NCBI GenBank assembly: GCA_028023455.1
Contig: JAQFVV010006451.1
Location: 184,001-248,000, forward strand
Origin: Epiperipatus broadwayi
Taxonomy: Eukaryota > Onychophora > Udeonychophora > Euonychophora > Peripatidae
Direction of reading: 5' to 3'
Length of the DNA stretch: 64,000 bases
The notes under the pieces were generated by a model. It was not told the DNA's origin. It was given only the letters and a program-made list of their open reading frames with translations, and did no database searches. How positions within the stretch are numbered: the stretch's first letter is position 1; each line of letters opens with the position of its first letter. Below, in pieces: positions 26,500 through 40,199 of this stretch. The position numbers and the translations under genes are program-made.

Positions 26500-27458
26500 T
26501 AAAATCTGCAGCCTGTCAGTTAGCTACACGCAAAAAAATGTCATCTAACTTTATGGCACTCCCATATGCTTTCTTGGGAATACCATTATATATGTCCAAG
26601 ACTAAAATGAACACTTACTTGAATAAATTAATTACCACAAAAATTGAAGATAAAATAAGTAATTTTTCAACACTTAAATTATATGAAATTACGTGAGCAT
26701 TAATTTTTAATTCCATTGTTTCAGGGATTTTGGCATACTATGCACACTGGGTAACCCTACATAAAACAATACTCAGAATAAACCAGATTGCAAAGAAATA
26801 TGTCTGGGGTGGAGCTTAAAGATGGATCTCAATATCAATCTTGCAAATGCCAAAAGAAAAAGATCTTGGACAGATTGATTCAGAGCTATATGTATCTTAC
26901 ATCAAGGCAAGTACATTTATTAACTTAATTAAAAATCAATTTCTTGGACCTTCAGTTGATCCTGCCAGCACCTTTAATGAAATAGGATGTAAAGGAAGAT
27001 CTTTTATAGCTGACCTGTTCACTGCTTATAGGGATCTCCAGGATAATCTGAATGTGTCCAGTTTGGAAGGTATTAAATATAAATTCTTAATAAATCATTT
27101 TAAAAGTCATGGCAATGCATGATCAGATATATCAAAGAAAAATGTGTTGAAAAAGTTCCACTCTATATATGCACCCCAATCCTATTTGAAATTTGTTTTC
27201 AAACTAGTGAATGGCTTGTTTCCAACAACTAAGGTTCTTAATGAAAGACTACATATGAATTTAGATCCAGTCTGTTTGCTGTGCAAATCTGGTGATGAGA
27301 CTTTTCAGCATCTATTCGAAGAATGTTTGACATTTAGGCAGATAAGAGCTAAAGTTTTTCACAGGCCAATTATAAACTTAAAACTTCTACTTAGTCAATA
27401 TATTGAAAAATTTAACCCTCCCAATGCAATTGTGACTGTGCATACTCTTAAGATATAG
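26500..27458 (+). pseudogene. LINE C-terminal region with zinc-finger motif
   Basis: Broken frames carry thumb-like sequence ('ALPYAFLGIPLYM', 'GILAYYAHW', 'KKYVWGGA', 'EKDLGQID'). Then 27144-27458 contains a C-x2-C-x8-H-x4-C motif, 'CLLCKSGDETFQHLFEEC', known from the C-terminus of several LINE groups and probably nucleic-acid binding. The last frame ends at TAG 27456-27458. Separate stops at about 26494, 26694, 26818 and 27120 show decay. Confidence 0.8.
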
Positions 27459-28159
27459 GGTATATATGGTGTACTACGATATTTTACAACAAGAAATTCA
27501 ACTGGCTGAGAAACTATATAGTGATTGGGAAACTTATACCAATCAAGGTCTGAGATACTTGCCAAGGAAGATGATAAATCGAATCTGGGGTGGTTTGGAG
27601 TAACTCTATGTTAGATTATCAGATAAACATTTGTCTTGAATAAAAGTTTAATTCTTATGGGTGGCTCACTCCTTGGGATAATCAATCAATTTGTTACATG
27701 CTTTGATCATTTGAGTTGCATGTCTTAGAGTTTCCTTCTAGTACAGTAATACAAGTTGATCTCCTTGAGTTGAAGATAACTAGTGAATTGCCTGCAGACT
27801 TTTTGCCTTCATAGTGGAATATATCAAATTCTTTGGGTTTTGGTATACAAAACTGTAACATATTTATCTTTTGTTTAATTACTTCTATAAATTGTAAATA
27901 GTTATTGTGTTAATAAAGGTTTTTTATTTTAAAAAAAATATCTATAATTATTACTGCCACATTATTAATAAGAATGGAAATGTTATAGAAGAAATTAATC
28001 TTGGAATTATGCTTGAATGTAGTACTTTTGATAGAAATATTTAAAATACCTATCTATTTGAAAAGGCGTATTTATAAGAAATATGTTTTAGACTCTTATT
28101 GAAAATCAATAGATAATTCAGATTGGTAGATGCATAATGGAATTAACAAAGAGTTTGAA

Positions 28160-28415
28160 ATTAAAATAATAGGAGTGAAAACAAATAGATCTAAGTGACA
28201 CTATTGAAGTAGTTGACAGATTAAAATGGAGTTGGGCTGAGTCTGCCAATAACAATTAGATGGACAATTTAAATCCTAAATTGGATCCCAAGAGACTGTA
28301 AATTCTTAGAAAAATCCCATATATAAAATTGGATCAGATAATAAAGTTTGTCCAAATAATGTGGAGAATAGAAGTTATGCATAGGAAAAATCTGGATTAA
28401 TCCCAGAAAAATCTT
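28160..28415 (+). mobile_element. RTE-type LINE C-terminal fragment
   Basis: Reading across frames gives 'SDTIEVVDRLKWSWAE', then a leucine/arginine stretch with 'ILRKIPYIKLDQIIKF' and 'MWRIEVMHRKNLD'. The LKW-x-W motif followed by an RKIP-x-R/K-x-D segment is the C-terminal signature of a widespread endonuclease-reverse transcriptase LINE of RTE type. The 44.2 kb fragment preserves the rest. It is highly decayed and starts 220 bp after the poly(A) of the L1/Tx1-like element. Confidence 0.55.
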
Positions 28416-28419
28416 TAAC

Positions 28420-31194
28420 CTGCACTACATTGTGATAGTTAGAAATGATTATGACAAATTCCCTGTTTTTTGTACAATACATGAGATTTTATAATTGCTG
28501 AAAAGTTATATATTTTATTCTAAACATGTTAGGAAAAAATTAGAAGCTGAACATGTAAAATAAAAAAGAATAATGACTCTGAGAAGCGAAAAAACAAAAT
28601 AGAATGTTAAAGGGTTATCATGTAGATTTATTTGATTTCATTAAAGGATGTTGGCAGATGGTTCTTTTATCATATTTACATTACCCAGAATCACTTTAAT
28701 TGAGAAACTTTTTCTTCTAACAATTATGTACTTATAATATTGATTTATAAATTAATTATAAAAGACAAATTAATGCTTTGCATGAAGAAATAAAAATATT
28801 GCTTATATTTGCAAACTCTTTTACAAAAGAAATAGAAAATTTATGTTTTTCTAATATAGCTCTGCAAATAATTATAAATTTAGAATTTATTTCTTATCGA
28901 GAATTCATATATTTATAAGAAAAGAAATCTTTAAAATAAATACTATTAATATTTAATACAGTAATTCTAATGATCAAATGCCACCATAATAATTGATCAT
29001 TACACATCTTAAACGATAATTATTTTTTTTAATATTTCCTGGTAATTATAAGAATGCCATTTTACTTAATCAAAAAATTTCAACAAAGTATATAAAAGTA
29101 GTTAAAAAAATTGATCACAACATTAGTTTCTCAAGAGGGCAAAGAATATCAGAATACATGATTGAAAACAACAATTATATTTTAATAATCAAACTGCTAT
29201 TTTTTTAATTGCTAGAAAACTATTAACAATTAAATCCATCACATTAACAATGTACTAAAACTGTCCAGTAATATATATTAAGGTCATAACCTTAAAACCA
29301 TGTTCCTGAAAAACGATAGTAGGGACCTCTACAAATCTTAACCGTAATGAGTATGTGCTTTACAAATTAAATTATTAAAACTGTCCAGGTAATGAAATAA
29401 ATTTAAGGTTGTTTTTGCACATGAAGTTTTGAATATTTTTCTGTTAACATAATTGTGTTCGACTATTGTAAAATACAGGTATTAAAACTAAGATATTAAC
29501 CGTATAAATATAATCATTGTCTTACAGAATGTGGTGGTGTCACTATTGTGCTATTGACGTAATCCATTTCCCACATCTTTTACTGTTATCTACATCAATT
29601 GTATACTAAAAACTTGAAATAATGTCATTATTGATTTATTAATTACAACAAAAATCTGAAAATATCAATAGTCCAAAGAGCAATTTATATATATAAAAAA
29701 GATAGAAGCTAACAAAGACTAGACAAAGATTAGAGGTCACTGATTGGTTGATTTTTTGAAGATGGATGTTAAGATCTCCTGTTCTATTTTTTTCCACAAT
29801 AAGAAAGGAAAATGCATAATTTCATAGTGTGTTTAAATATTAGTAATTATTTTTACAAAATATTTTTATTATAATTATTATAAAAAAAATCCCATTTAGA
29901 TTTAGATTTTTTTTAAAAATTTGTTTTATTTTTAAAATTACAAGTTAAGAAATTTGAAGTAACATTAAACTGGAAGCAACCTTAACTGGAATTATGACAT
30001 TCTGTCAAACAATGGTGGCTCTGAATTTTTTGACAATTTAATAAATATAAATGCAATTTTCAATTTCAGAAAAGTATTTCATAGTTTTGTTATTTGACAA
30101 ATATTTTTTTTTTTATAAAATAGCTTTATGACAAAAATGCAATACAAATAAAGGCATTATTCTTGTTAGCAGTTCATATTTTTTAATGTTTGTAAAGTTC
30201 AGATATAAACTTTTACAGTTTTTCATTATAAATTAAATTTATAACAAGTCAAGTCCAATTTATTGATTCATAATATTAAATAAAGGTTGTAAACATTAAA
30301 ATTAAAAATATTGAAGTATTAATTCAAAATTATCACTTAGAGTAGTTGGGAAAATGTTGAAATATGAGAGAATAAAAATAAAACCAAATTAAAAAAACTA
30401 TACAAAGAATAAGTTAATGAAGATACAGCCTCTTTTTGTAAGAATATCTTAGAGGAGAGAAAATTTAAGTATAAATTGCAGCACAAATGAGACTTATAAT
30501 CAGTAGATGACAAATAATTACTACTTAATTTTACACTTTCCATTTGTCATAGCTTTATTTACTGGCTATGATCCCTTGCTTAAATAATTATTGGAAACTG
30601 GATAGTGGTACTGTAATCCTCATTCTAAATAAAAAAAAAATTAAAAAAAGGTCTTCAGTGGGAATTTTCGAACCACCAGAATTTACATACTCAGTTGGTA
30701 TATTTGATTCTTTTATAATGTATTTTTTTAATCCAAATGACTCAAAGTTTGTTAATAACAAAAGCCATTAATTAGAAATTAGTTTGTAAGTTTGGATTAT
30801 AGAATATTATCTAGTATATATTTATTACTCAAATTTTCAATAATTGTTTTTAAAGTATAGTAAATGGGAAGTCTTACTACATATAAGAGCACAAATTTAT
30901 TGTAAACAAAAAAAAATATTTGGTATTTCATTGATGTAAGTGATCATTCATGTTGTTTACCTAAGCTTATCTTTTTAGTAATCTTTTTAGGTGAAAACTG
31001 TAGAACAAATTATGTTTATACTAATCTATATAAAATAAATATTTTACCTTTCATATATTCTATTATTAAATGTCTTGTTCATTCAATTAGTTATTGGTCA
31101 CATTATTAGTTATCCTTTTGCAGCATTTTTCATGGTTCTATTTGTTTATGAGTTTTCAGGTCATTTAGCAGTAGAAACTGGATCTAATATATAT
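28420..31194. other. AT-rich sequence, no gene seen
   Basis: No recognised gene or repeat on either strand. Small frames near 30.3-30.8 kb lack protein-like features. Confidence 0.6.
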
Positions 31195-31985
31195 ATATAT
31201 AATACATATTTTGCAGGTTCATCCATGTTAAAAACTTTTAATATTAATATACTGATGTTTCGACTTGGTCACACAAGCCATCCACAGAGTTATAAAAAGG
31301 TAGAAAGATGGTTGTAGAAGCGCTACAATCACTGATTTGAATAAAATGTTAAAATTCCACCACTAGCAAAAAGTGTTAAATTTAGGAATGTTTTTTAAAA
31401 AAAATCTTTATAAATAGGAGGAAGTTTGCATGTATCATCTCACTTATTGATACAATCTGGCCTTTTAAGTATCTCAATGGCTTCTCTAATTTTGCATTGG
31501 TAGAGATTATCACATCTGGATCATTGGTAGAGATTATCACATCTGGATCATATCCAGATGTGATAATCTCTACCAATGCAAAATTAGAGAAGCCATTGAG
31601 ATACTTAAAAGGCCAGATTGTATCAATAAGCGAGATGATACATGCAAACTTCATATCCAGATATGATAATCTCTACCAATGCAAAATTAGAGAAGCCATT
31701 GAGATACTTAAAAGGCCAGATTGTATCAATAAGCGAGATGATACATGCAAACTTCCTCCTATTTGGAAAGATTTTTTAAAAAAACATTCCTAAATTTAAC
31801 ATTTTTTGCTATTGGTGGAATTTTAACATTTTATTCAAATAAGTGATTGTAGCACCTCTACAACCATCTTTCTACCTTTTATAACTCTGTGGATGGCTTG
31901 TGTGACCAAGTCAAAATGTCAGTATATTAATATTAAAAGTTTTTAACACGGATGAACCCGCAAAATATGTATTTTATATATTTAA
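31195..31985. mobile_element. Inverted and tandem Penelope-like P1 3' ends
   Basis: A minus-strand arm (31195 to about 31550) mirrors a plus-strand arm (about 31550-31980), starting 'atacatattttgcaggttca' and ending with its complement. At the centre the plus side carries a 103-bp direct duplication ('tatccag' at 31551 and 31654). This gives one inverted and two tandem partial copies. The plus frame to 31793 encodes the C-terminus; the outer 180 bp of each arm is non-coding and matches 18.42-18.74 kb. Confidence 0.8.
31654..31793 (+). pseudogene. Penelope-like P1 C-terminus
   Basis: A 46-residue tail, 'CKIREAIEILKRPDCIN' then 'KLPPIWKDFLKKHS', ends at the stop 31791-31793. The pattern R-EA-x-x-I, an N-K/R-D-D turn, then L-P-x-x-W is typical of the end of the GIY-YIG endonuclease domain in Penelope-like elements. 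The reverse transcriptase and the GIY-YIG motif itself are missing because the copies are 5'-truncated. Confidence 0.6.
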
Positions 31986-34900
31986 CCCGTGCAAATCTTC
32001 ATTTTAAAATATATATATATATATTATAGATATATGACTCATTTCACCCACATATATATTATTTAATTAAGAAAAAAAAGATTTTTATTTTATTTATATA
32101 TATAGATTTATGTGTGTATTTATTGTTATATGGTTTATAAATAGTTAATAAATGAGCAGTTATAAAGAGAGAATATAATGAGAAACAATATTTAATATAG
32201 GGATTTATTATATTTTATTAAATAATGTGTTGAAACTATTTAGCTATATTCTTATTAAATAAAGCAGATCAGAAAGAGTGAAGTAAAGTGATCAAGATTA
32301 GTAGATTAGGATATGAAAATGTACACGTGTGAGTATAGATATTTTAAACATAAACATTTTTACACAAATCTTTAATGACTAAGATTGCAAGCTTTGTTGT
32401 TTTTGTGTTATCTAGATTGTAGATATCTAGAGAGGGAAGTGATGCTTGGATGGAATAAAAGTAACAATTAATTCTAAGTTTTTTATTAATTGTGACCGAC
32501 CATCAAACTTATGAAGCTTTGATGTTTATCTCAAGATAAGATTTCCAGGTGGTCATTTTCTTTGATCAAAGATTCACAATATAAACAAATGAAACAATAT
32601 TTGAATGGTCAGTTCAATTTTTGTTTGGAGGAGAGTGATCTAACAATATGTAGTTTTAAAATAAAGTCAATCATTAATATTACTAAGATCAGTTTTTTTT
32701 CAATATTATTAAAGAAGAGATGTAATGATCAGTTTTTCATTATTATTGGACAGAGATGTAAGGATTGAGTTTGTGAAAACCAAAGGAAATGGACACTTTG
32801 CATATTTTTTTTAAAAGAGAATGAGCAATTAATTTTTTTCTCTCTTTAAAAAAAATGAGGAAGGAGAAAAAATGACTCTTGTTTTAAAGTCAGTATAGAT
32901 GAAGATGTGCATATATATAAGTAATTCTCAGCAATATTAAGAAAAAGAAAGGGAACAAAATTGAATTTCTTGGAAGAAGTTATTGACAATTCTATAAAAT
33001 GATATTAATATATTTTGCTGTGTATAATACAATGAATTTGCATTGCTAAAGCCACTTCTTCTGCTTCTTGAAATATGACATCTATGGGTTAACTCACTGA
33101 TCTATCCATGAACTTATACCAAAAGTTCTTTATAACCAACAGAATGATCGAGTTTAAAGCCAACCATATAAGCTATTTGAAATGCTTCTTTTCTGGCTCC
33201 TGGCCTATTATGGGTTCATTGCCTTTGAATGGAGGGAGAAGGGGAAAGAAGAGAAAAGAGAAAGGAAAGATGAATAAAAGCCATATATAGCCAAGTTTGA
33301 TGATGCTATGAATCAAATTTTTGTTAAAGTTTTTCTCACAGTCATCTAAAGTGTCTACAATGATAGTTTTTAAAAAATTAGAAACAAATCAGTTAATGAT
33401 TTCAGCATTATCAAGAGTATCAACAATAAATAATTTTAAAATTGTGGAAATAAGCAAGTCAATTAATTCATGTTTATCTTAAAAGTATCTGCAAGAACTT
33501 TTCATTTTTTAAATGGAGCAAATCAATTTAGTGAAGCTATATGTGAGACAAGCAGTCTGAAAATTCAAACTTGAGACATTTATAAGAAGTGAAAATAATC
33601 AGGTAACTATGAACATTCATTAACAGATTTTTATTCTTACTTATTAGAAGTAAACCTTAATTTATTGGTCAAATCATTTTTTTCTTTTGACACAGAAACA
33701 TTAAAGACTTGTTTATCGATAGTTATTCTCAATATCACATAACATAACACAAACACAGTTTAAATCTTTAAACTTAAATTTTCATTATTTTTTTTATTAT
33801 ATATTGTAATATTGAAATGTTTTTTTTATTTATTGTTCTTCATTTATTATGATAATGAGCAACCTATAAATATGTGCAGTTATAATGTTTTTTTTATTAT
33901 TTATCTTGTTGCATATTAAATTTGATATAATGTATTTTATTTATTTTTGCTCAAGGTTGCAATGATATTTTTTTATAATATTTTTATATGTGATTTATGT
34001 ATTAATCCCTAATATAAGGGAACACATTTTGAAAATATATGTTGACATATCACAGGATGTGTGTGCATGTGTAACTGCTTATACAAACACGTCAAAAGAC
34101 TAGGTTGTGCATAGTTTGTTTAAATATGGTAAATTGAAGAGCAAGCCTTACATCAGAATGAAATTACAACACACACATTACATATGAAATTTATTTTTAT
34201 ATGTAATAAATAAGGAAAGTCTTAAGTAAGCATTTATAGAATTTTTTTTCTAATATCAATGTAAGCCAGCTTATTTTAAAATATCAAAATGATAAACTTG
34301 TATATTAAATTTATTTGATTATGCATATCTAAAATTTTGTATTAATTCTATAGTTAAATAATATAATAATAGAGTCAATTGTACAGTTATTAATTTAATT
34401 TTAAAGAGAGAAAGAAGAATAGTATTAATAAAATATAATAATATGTCTTAATTGGTTTCTGAGTTGTTATTAAAAATATTGTTGTATTTTCTTGTCTTCA
34501 TTTTATCGTTTAAATGATCATCATCATCGCTCACAGATATTAAGAATCATCAGCACTCACAAATATTTAAGCAAATGCTTGCAAATGTTAAGCAAGCTAG
34601 AATATTGATTTACATTTAAGTATTTAAGGATTATGCTTGATAATAACCAAATTTTAATTATTATAGGTTAATAAAAGAAAGCTAAAAAATTATGTTGTGC
34701 CAATGAGTTTTGATCATCCTCATCAAAGAGGGATATCATGATCACCATCATCATTGATTTAATAAATAATAATCATTCAATCAAACCCAAGGTTAATAGT
34801 TAATATGTTTAGTAAATAGGGATTTTTAGAAAGTTGAATATCACGTGGGGATATTTGGGATGATCAGTCATCATCACTGGTATTATTGAATCCTAATTTT

Positions 34901-36299
34901 AACTATGAAAGTATTTGAGTAAATAACTATAAATGTATATAAATGCTAGGGAACGTTATATTTAAATCCCAGTTTAACATAGGATGATTTTAAAAAGTGC
35001 CTATGGGTTTATAAAAAAGAAATTTATCATTGTGAATTTATTATAAAGCTAAGTCTGGTATCATCATCATCATTGTCATCATCATCATTATTATCATCAT
35101 CATTAGCATCTTTGTATTATAATAAATAATTAAGTTAAGTAACTAGTTTTATGGCCATCCACTTAAGTAATGGTCTTCACTGTGTTTGTTTGGAAGTCAT
35201 TAATGAGAGTATTTTTGCATCTGATCATCAATATATGTAAACTGAGTTAGTAATATCTATAAGAGTCATTGATATATAAATTTTGGTAATATAGGGATCT
35301 TATAATTTTATTGACATAGATAAAATATAAGGTCATTTTTTGTTGTTTATTAATCATCTAAACCATGTGTAGTAAAAATGTACCGAATGAGTTTGAACTC
35401 AGTACACTATACACAGATAGTATTTATCTAGATTTAAATCATTCTAGTGGCGCTCGTGGGTAAACACATGTACTTAGTTAAACTGAATAAAAGTGATCCC
35501 GTCCCTTTTCCAACTTATTAACTTTATATAATATTTTTATAAATTATTTATAAATAGCACCAGTGTGTGCATGTGTGACCATGAAGGGTTGTATATACAT
35601 GGAAAGAGGAAGGAGAAGGATTCTTGGTTAACAGAATCAATTATTGGAGATACGCGTAAGACACTCCAGGGATTTCACCGTAATTTTTATTCAGTTGCTA
35701 TATCTAATATTATTTTATTTGATGACAATGGCTAATATATTTTATTGATCAAATGACTCCCCAATATCGAAATATTTTAAATCTTTAATGATAATAGTTG
35801 TAATTTTCATTTTGTCATTTTTATGTGTTGAGAAATGAGATAATTTATTTATTTCATTATTAGCATGACAAAATTAATGTTTAGGATAGTTGCAAATGGG
35901 CTAAAAATAGACACCCAAATAGAGCATGATATGTATATGTTCTTATTGATATGTTGGCGTCATTCTTGTTTAGTTATAAATGGTATTAGCTAACATAGTA
36001 GATTAATTTCACAATTAATTTTACTCCATTACAAATGATGAACCACTGGAGCATATTATATATCCTGTTTAGGGTTTAGATATTGAATTATAGCAACTGT
36101 CATTTTATCACTCATCAATATATAGATTATAATCAGTTATAAAGTAACAGCCTTTTGTCAAACTTTTTGTCAGTTCATTATTGTTTATTCATACTGTTAC
36201 AAATGGCGCAGATTATAAACATATTTGAATTAATAATTAATTAAAATTTTTATTTTTATTTCTGTTTCAAATGGATTATTTCTTTATTACAGTTATTAT
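31986..36299. other. AT-rich sequence with an (ATC)n tract
   Basis: No gene supported. An imperfect (ATC)n/(ATT)n tract lies at about 35060-35106. A slightly GC-richer patch at 35.38-35.69 kb has no readable frame or known repeat signature. Confidence 0.55.
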
Positions 36300-36458
36300 A
36301 TATATATATATTTCCATTCTTGCTATTAAAAGGTGTGAAGGTTGCCTTGACAGCAGTTAGAAATATTGGTTGCTATATTTACTGTGAATGTTTAGGTGGT
36401 TACTGGTTGGAAACTAATTATATATATATATATATATGGATTATTTCTTTATTACAGT

Positions 36459-36490
<32 letters not shown>
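36297..36490 (+). repeat. Family A single unit between (TA)n tracts
   Basis: A unit of about 105 bp ('ttccattcttgctattaaaa' to 'ggttggaaactaatta', about 36311-36420) is nearly identical to each arm of the 52.8-53.0 kb foldback. It is flanked by (TA)n at 36297-36310 and 36419-36438; a further (TA)n lies at 36464-36490. No stable frame. Confidence 0.75.
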
Positions 36491-36492
<2 letters not shown>

Positions 36493-37315
36493 GCTACTCA
36501 AGATGGTGTAAAATGCCATAGCTGACTATAGGCAAGATTTTATTTTTATTTTATATAGGCATATTGAATTTTTTAGTATTTATTCTAGAATATTTTCATT
36601 ATGTATACATTGATTTATTAATTTAATGAAAAATCTAAAGATGTCACTATTGTTCAGAGAATTTAATACAAGTCAGCCAGCAATGCCACTTACAGGAAGA
36701 GTCTTATTTCTGAGATTTTGGAAAGTCTTACAAAATATTTGTAATATATTTATTTTAAAAAATATATTTATGAACACTATCAGATTTTATTTGAAATTGT
36801 TTGTTTAAAAAGGCAAATCAAATGAAATGATAAAAAGGTTATGATTTGCTGAAAAAAATGGTTTCATGAATGTCATAGCAGTTATTTTTTAATATATATT
36901 TTAATAATTATAAATACAATTTTAAATTTTAAAATAAAATTTTGTTGCTTTATGATGTCTTAACAATAATGCATTCAAATTTTAAAAAGAGAGATAAATA
37001 TTTTTTTCATTAAATGTTTTTATTGGCAATACAGCAATTTATTTTCCTGATTATCTATTTTATTTTATTACTCTTTTTATATTTGCCCATATCGAACCAT
37101 TATTTTTAAGATTGAATTTAATTTGTAAACTTCTATTTGTACTATAAAATAAAGGTTCAATTTTAAAAATAAACTATTGCAAATATAACCTGAATAACCA
37201 CAAGGAACTGTCAAAATAATACTCATATGAGGTTTAGTAGTAAAATTGTTATATACTTCTTGATTATGTTCAATTTAGTCTATTTTCAAATTTTATGAAA
37301 CTAGAATTTATATGT

Positions 37316-37371
<56 letters not shown>

Positions 37372-38036
37372 TTTTCCAATCATTTGTCTTCTCCTGCAAA
37401 TTATTAGTCAACAGGTTTTTCAAAGACACATCTTTTTATATATTTCAGTCATATTTAAAATTTTTAATTTATATCTATTAATAATCATAGGAAACATATG
37501 AAAAGTCATCTGAAAAGGCCCCAAATTACCCTCAAGTACTTTTAAATTTTTTATTGCTTTTATTTGAGTTCATGGCAAAAATGTTGAAGAGATGATTTCT
37601 TCTTTCTAAGATGGCTGATTCCTTAAAATAGTAAGCAGTTTGTATTTGGTGAATCGATTGTACAATATTTTCATCTCAAAGTAATTAAAATGTTTAGGCT
37701 GCAAAATATTATAGTTCTGTTACATATCCGGCTAAAAATTCAATTGAATTTGGTAATAAAAAAAGAAGAATGCTCTAATAATTAATATTAAGAAATATCT
37801 TGATTGCATAACAATTTAATTAATATTTATCAAATAAAATACATAATTACATTTGATACACTTTTGCATAAAGTCTATTTCTTTACTTAAGTGTAAATTG
37901 TTTAACAAAATAACGTTTCCAATGAATTAAATAGTATTATCTGATATCGTTTGGATTAAATAAGGGCTACTCAATCTATTTGTAAATACAAGCTTCTTTT
38001 TTGTAGCACAATAACTTTGTGATGCATTAAAGTGGC
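36491..38036. other. AT-rich sequence with a long (TA)n tract
   Basis: A pure (TA)n tract of about 50 bp occupies 37319-37368. Nothing else is recognisable; a Tyr-Ile frame over it is an artefact. Confidence 0.6.
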
Positions 38037-38160
38037 TGCTGGCATTCATTGATTACTCTGGCTTGTACTGAGTGGTACTATTGATATGAAGAGTTTTGCC
38101 TGTTTTAATAACAGTTATGAGCAAACAAAAGAAATGGTGATCATGTGATGTTTTGTGATG
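38037..38160 (+). repeat. Family C ribozyme-repeat fragment spanning a monomer junction
   Basis: It starts in the tail of one unit ('ggcattcattgattactctg') and continues without a break into the head of the next ('gagttttgcctgttttaa', 'aacagttat', 'catgtgatgtt'). Compare 49580-49620 and 49177-49245. This end-to-start junction is expected from tandem or circular template copies. The ribozyme part is absent. Confidence 0.65.
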
Positions 38161-39039
38161 TATTTTTATTGTGGGAGAAATACAGTGTTAAAATATGATC
38201 TCAGCATTTATTGAGCATATCAAAATTTAATATTTATAATGAAACAAAATTAAAAATACATCATTATTAATGACATCCTTGACTTAGCTTTTTATTTTAA
38301 AAAATCAGCATTATAAGACGAAATAAATAATCGTGGATATTAACTCAATGTTTCATCAGTTCAAAATATTTTAATTTTTGATTTAATAATACTTTTATAT
38401 GAAAGTATTGAGACACTAAATATTTAAAATTAAGATATTTTATATGCAATATATCTATTTTAATGTGAAGATCTCCCAAAAAAAAATCTGACAAGACAAG
38501 TAGATCATAACTAACTAGTTAAATACTCATAGACTGAGTAATTATTTTACTATGAACTTATAGTTCCATGAAAATATAATGCAGAACTATTTAAATCGCT
38601 AATAAACTATTTAAGATTGCATTTATATAGTTGTTTGGTGCATTGTAGACCTTGTTCTGTAAAAATAGATAGAATTTATAAATTTCTTATTTTTCGAACT
38701 TTTATATATATATAAAGTGTTCTGAATAAATCATATTAAAGTTGTCAAACTTTTAATAAAATCATTCCTAATATCAAAACAACAAACTTTATATATATTC
38801 TTTTAAAATATGAAGATTAGAAATAAACCAAATAAACTGTTAGATTATCAATGACATATTATACTCAAGTGGCATTAATATAATAACAAATATTACAATA
38901 TCTTTATTTCATCTTCAACACTGAGTAAATAAGTTACCACAATTATGTGTATATATACAACTCAGACCACTTAAAGATGTACAGAGAGATATATATTAGG
39001 AGTAACAAGAAGTCGGAAATGAAATACATGGTTAAGAGA

Positions 39040-39135
39040 ACAAACAGGTATTACAGACATTGCTGAAATGATTAAGAGATTGAAGTGGAGTTGGGTTGAC
39101 ATAGAGGACAGTTGAAATCTTAAACTGTATTCCAA
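39040..39135 (+). mobile_element. RTE-type LINE fragment
   Basis: Encodes 'TDIAEMIKRLKWSW' in one frame, the same C-terminal LKW motif as at 28.2 kb, followed by a broken stretch. It stops abruptly where Penelope-like P2 sequence begins, suggesting insertion of one element into the other or adjacent insertion. Confidence 0.5.
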
Positions 39136-39139
39136 TCAC

Positions 39140-39600
39140 AAAAATGTATGCTATCATATATAGGTGAATCTAGGTGCAGTATTGAGAAAAGATTGAAGGA
39201 GCATGAATTGTTATATAAGCGTGTAAAAATAATGGTGATTTATTATCTTCTTCAGTTTTCTTTGATCACGAAAAAACATGTAAATATAAATTTAAATTTA
39301 ATTTTGAAAACGTGAAAATTCTTCATGAAGAGAGAAACCATAGTAAAAGAAAAATTAAAGAGGCAATTTTTATAAACAGGAATAAAATGCATTTAATAAA
39401 TCGACAAGGTGCCAACATTAAAATACAAGATTCATGGAATTTGAAGTGATGATGTTTGCTTCCGCTTTTGATTTTGAATTTAATGGCAGTTGAGGCAGGT
39501 TTAAGAAATTCACTGAAAGTACTTCTGTGGATTTTAAGGATTGTGTGTAATAGTTTGTAAACCGTTAAATTTATTATTTCATTTATAATTACAATTTTGT
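39140..39600 (+). mobile_element. Penelope-like family P2 3' end
   Basis: The GIY-YIG part begins at 39157 ('YIGESRCSIEKRLKEH'). After a frameshift near 39235 come 'FENVKILHEERNHSKRKIKE' and a tail ending 'QDSWNLK' before TGA 39447-39449. 'YIGE...R...KEH' and 'I-L-HEE...KRKIKEA' are GIY-YIG endonuclease landmarks of Penelope-like elements. The 3' part shares 'tgaaagtacttc' with the 22 kb pair. It is the best-preserved P2 coding end in the window. Confidence 0.7.
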
Positions 39601-39618
39601 TTTTTAATTAACAGACAT

Positions 39619-39641
39619 TATATATATATATATATATATAT
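39619..39641. repeat. (TA)n microsatellite
   Basis: An uninterrupted TA tract of about 23 bp just beyond the P2 fragment, repeating the association of element ends with TA tracts. Confidence 0.85.
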
Positions 39642-40199
39642 TCATAAATACTGCTTTACATAACATTAAATGTTATATAATATGAAATAAATTGATAAAC
39701 ACTCTTATTCCACATGTATTTCAGCTGTAATCTAACTTATTTGGGGATTTTCAAATTATAAACACTTGTTCACAACACCAATATAGCAACCATAAGTTCT
39801 ATAATAAGCTTTTTGTAATATATTTTATTCCATAAGAATGAAAATGCTCTAATCATTATTGTGATTTTAAATGGTTTTTAAATTGCTCATACCAAATATT
39901 AAAGATTGTAATTGTTTTTATAGGAAGATTTTCTAATTTCTACATAAATTATGTAAAAAGTATATTATGAGATTTGAATTAAAATCTCTAAGAATTAGTA
40001 GGTCTTTTGTGTGTTTGAATGTTTTTAAAGATTCATATACGACAATCAAATGTGTATTTTTTTAGTCCTATCAATTTTTGCTATCTGTTGGATAAACAAA
40101 TGGGCAGAAAGTGATGAAAGATATTAGTTAGCAGACAATTGCATGGTGATAAATTGCCTTTATAAGTGGTTGTTTCAAATACATTTATAGGAAAAGCAG

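Larger units (their letters stand above)
24410..27938 (+). mobile_element. L1/Tx1-like non-LTR retrotransposon, 5'-truncated and mutated
   Basis: In order: an apurinic-type endonuclease (24410-25249), reverse transcriptase (about 25590-26410), a thumb-like and C-terminal region (26500-27120), a CCHC-type zinc motif (27144-27458), a 3' untranslated region, AATAAA at 27912-27917 and an A8 run at 27931-27938. Stops and frameshifts break the frame in several places, so it is not functional. No complete ORF1 was found upstream. The run of motifs around 'IDSKILVRILLKKL' and the C-terminal layout fit the L1/Tx1 group better than CR1 or RTE; this is a judgement from motif memory. Confidence 0.85.

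Noticed and set aside
34720-35106. Clustered ATC/GAT trinucleotides on both strands
   Set aside because: Ordinary imperfect microsatellite; spacers and repeats do not form a CRISPR array or coding repeat.
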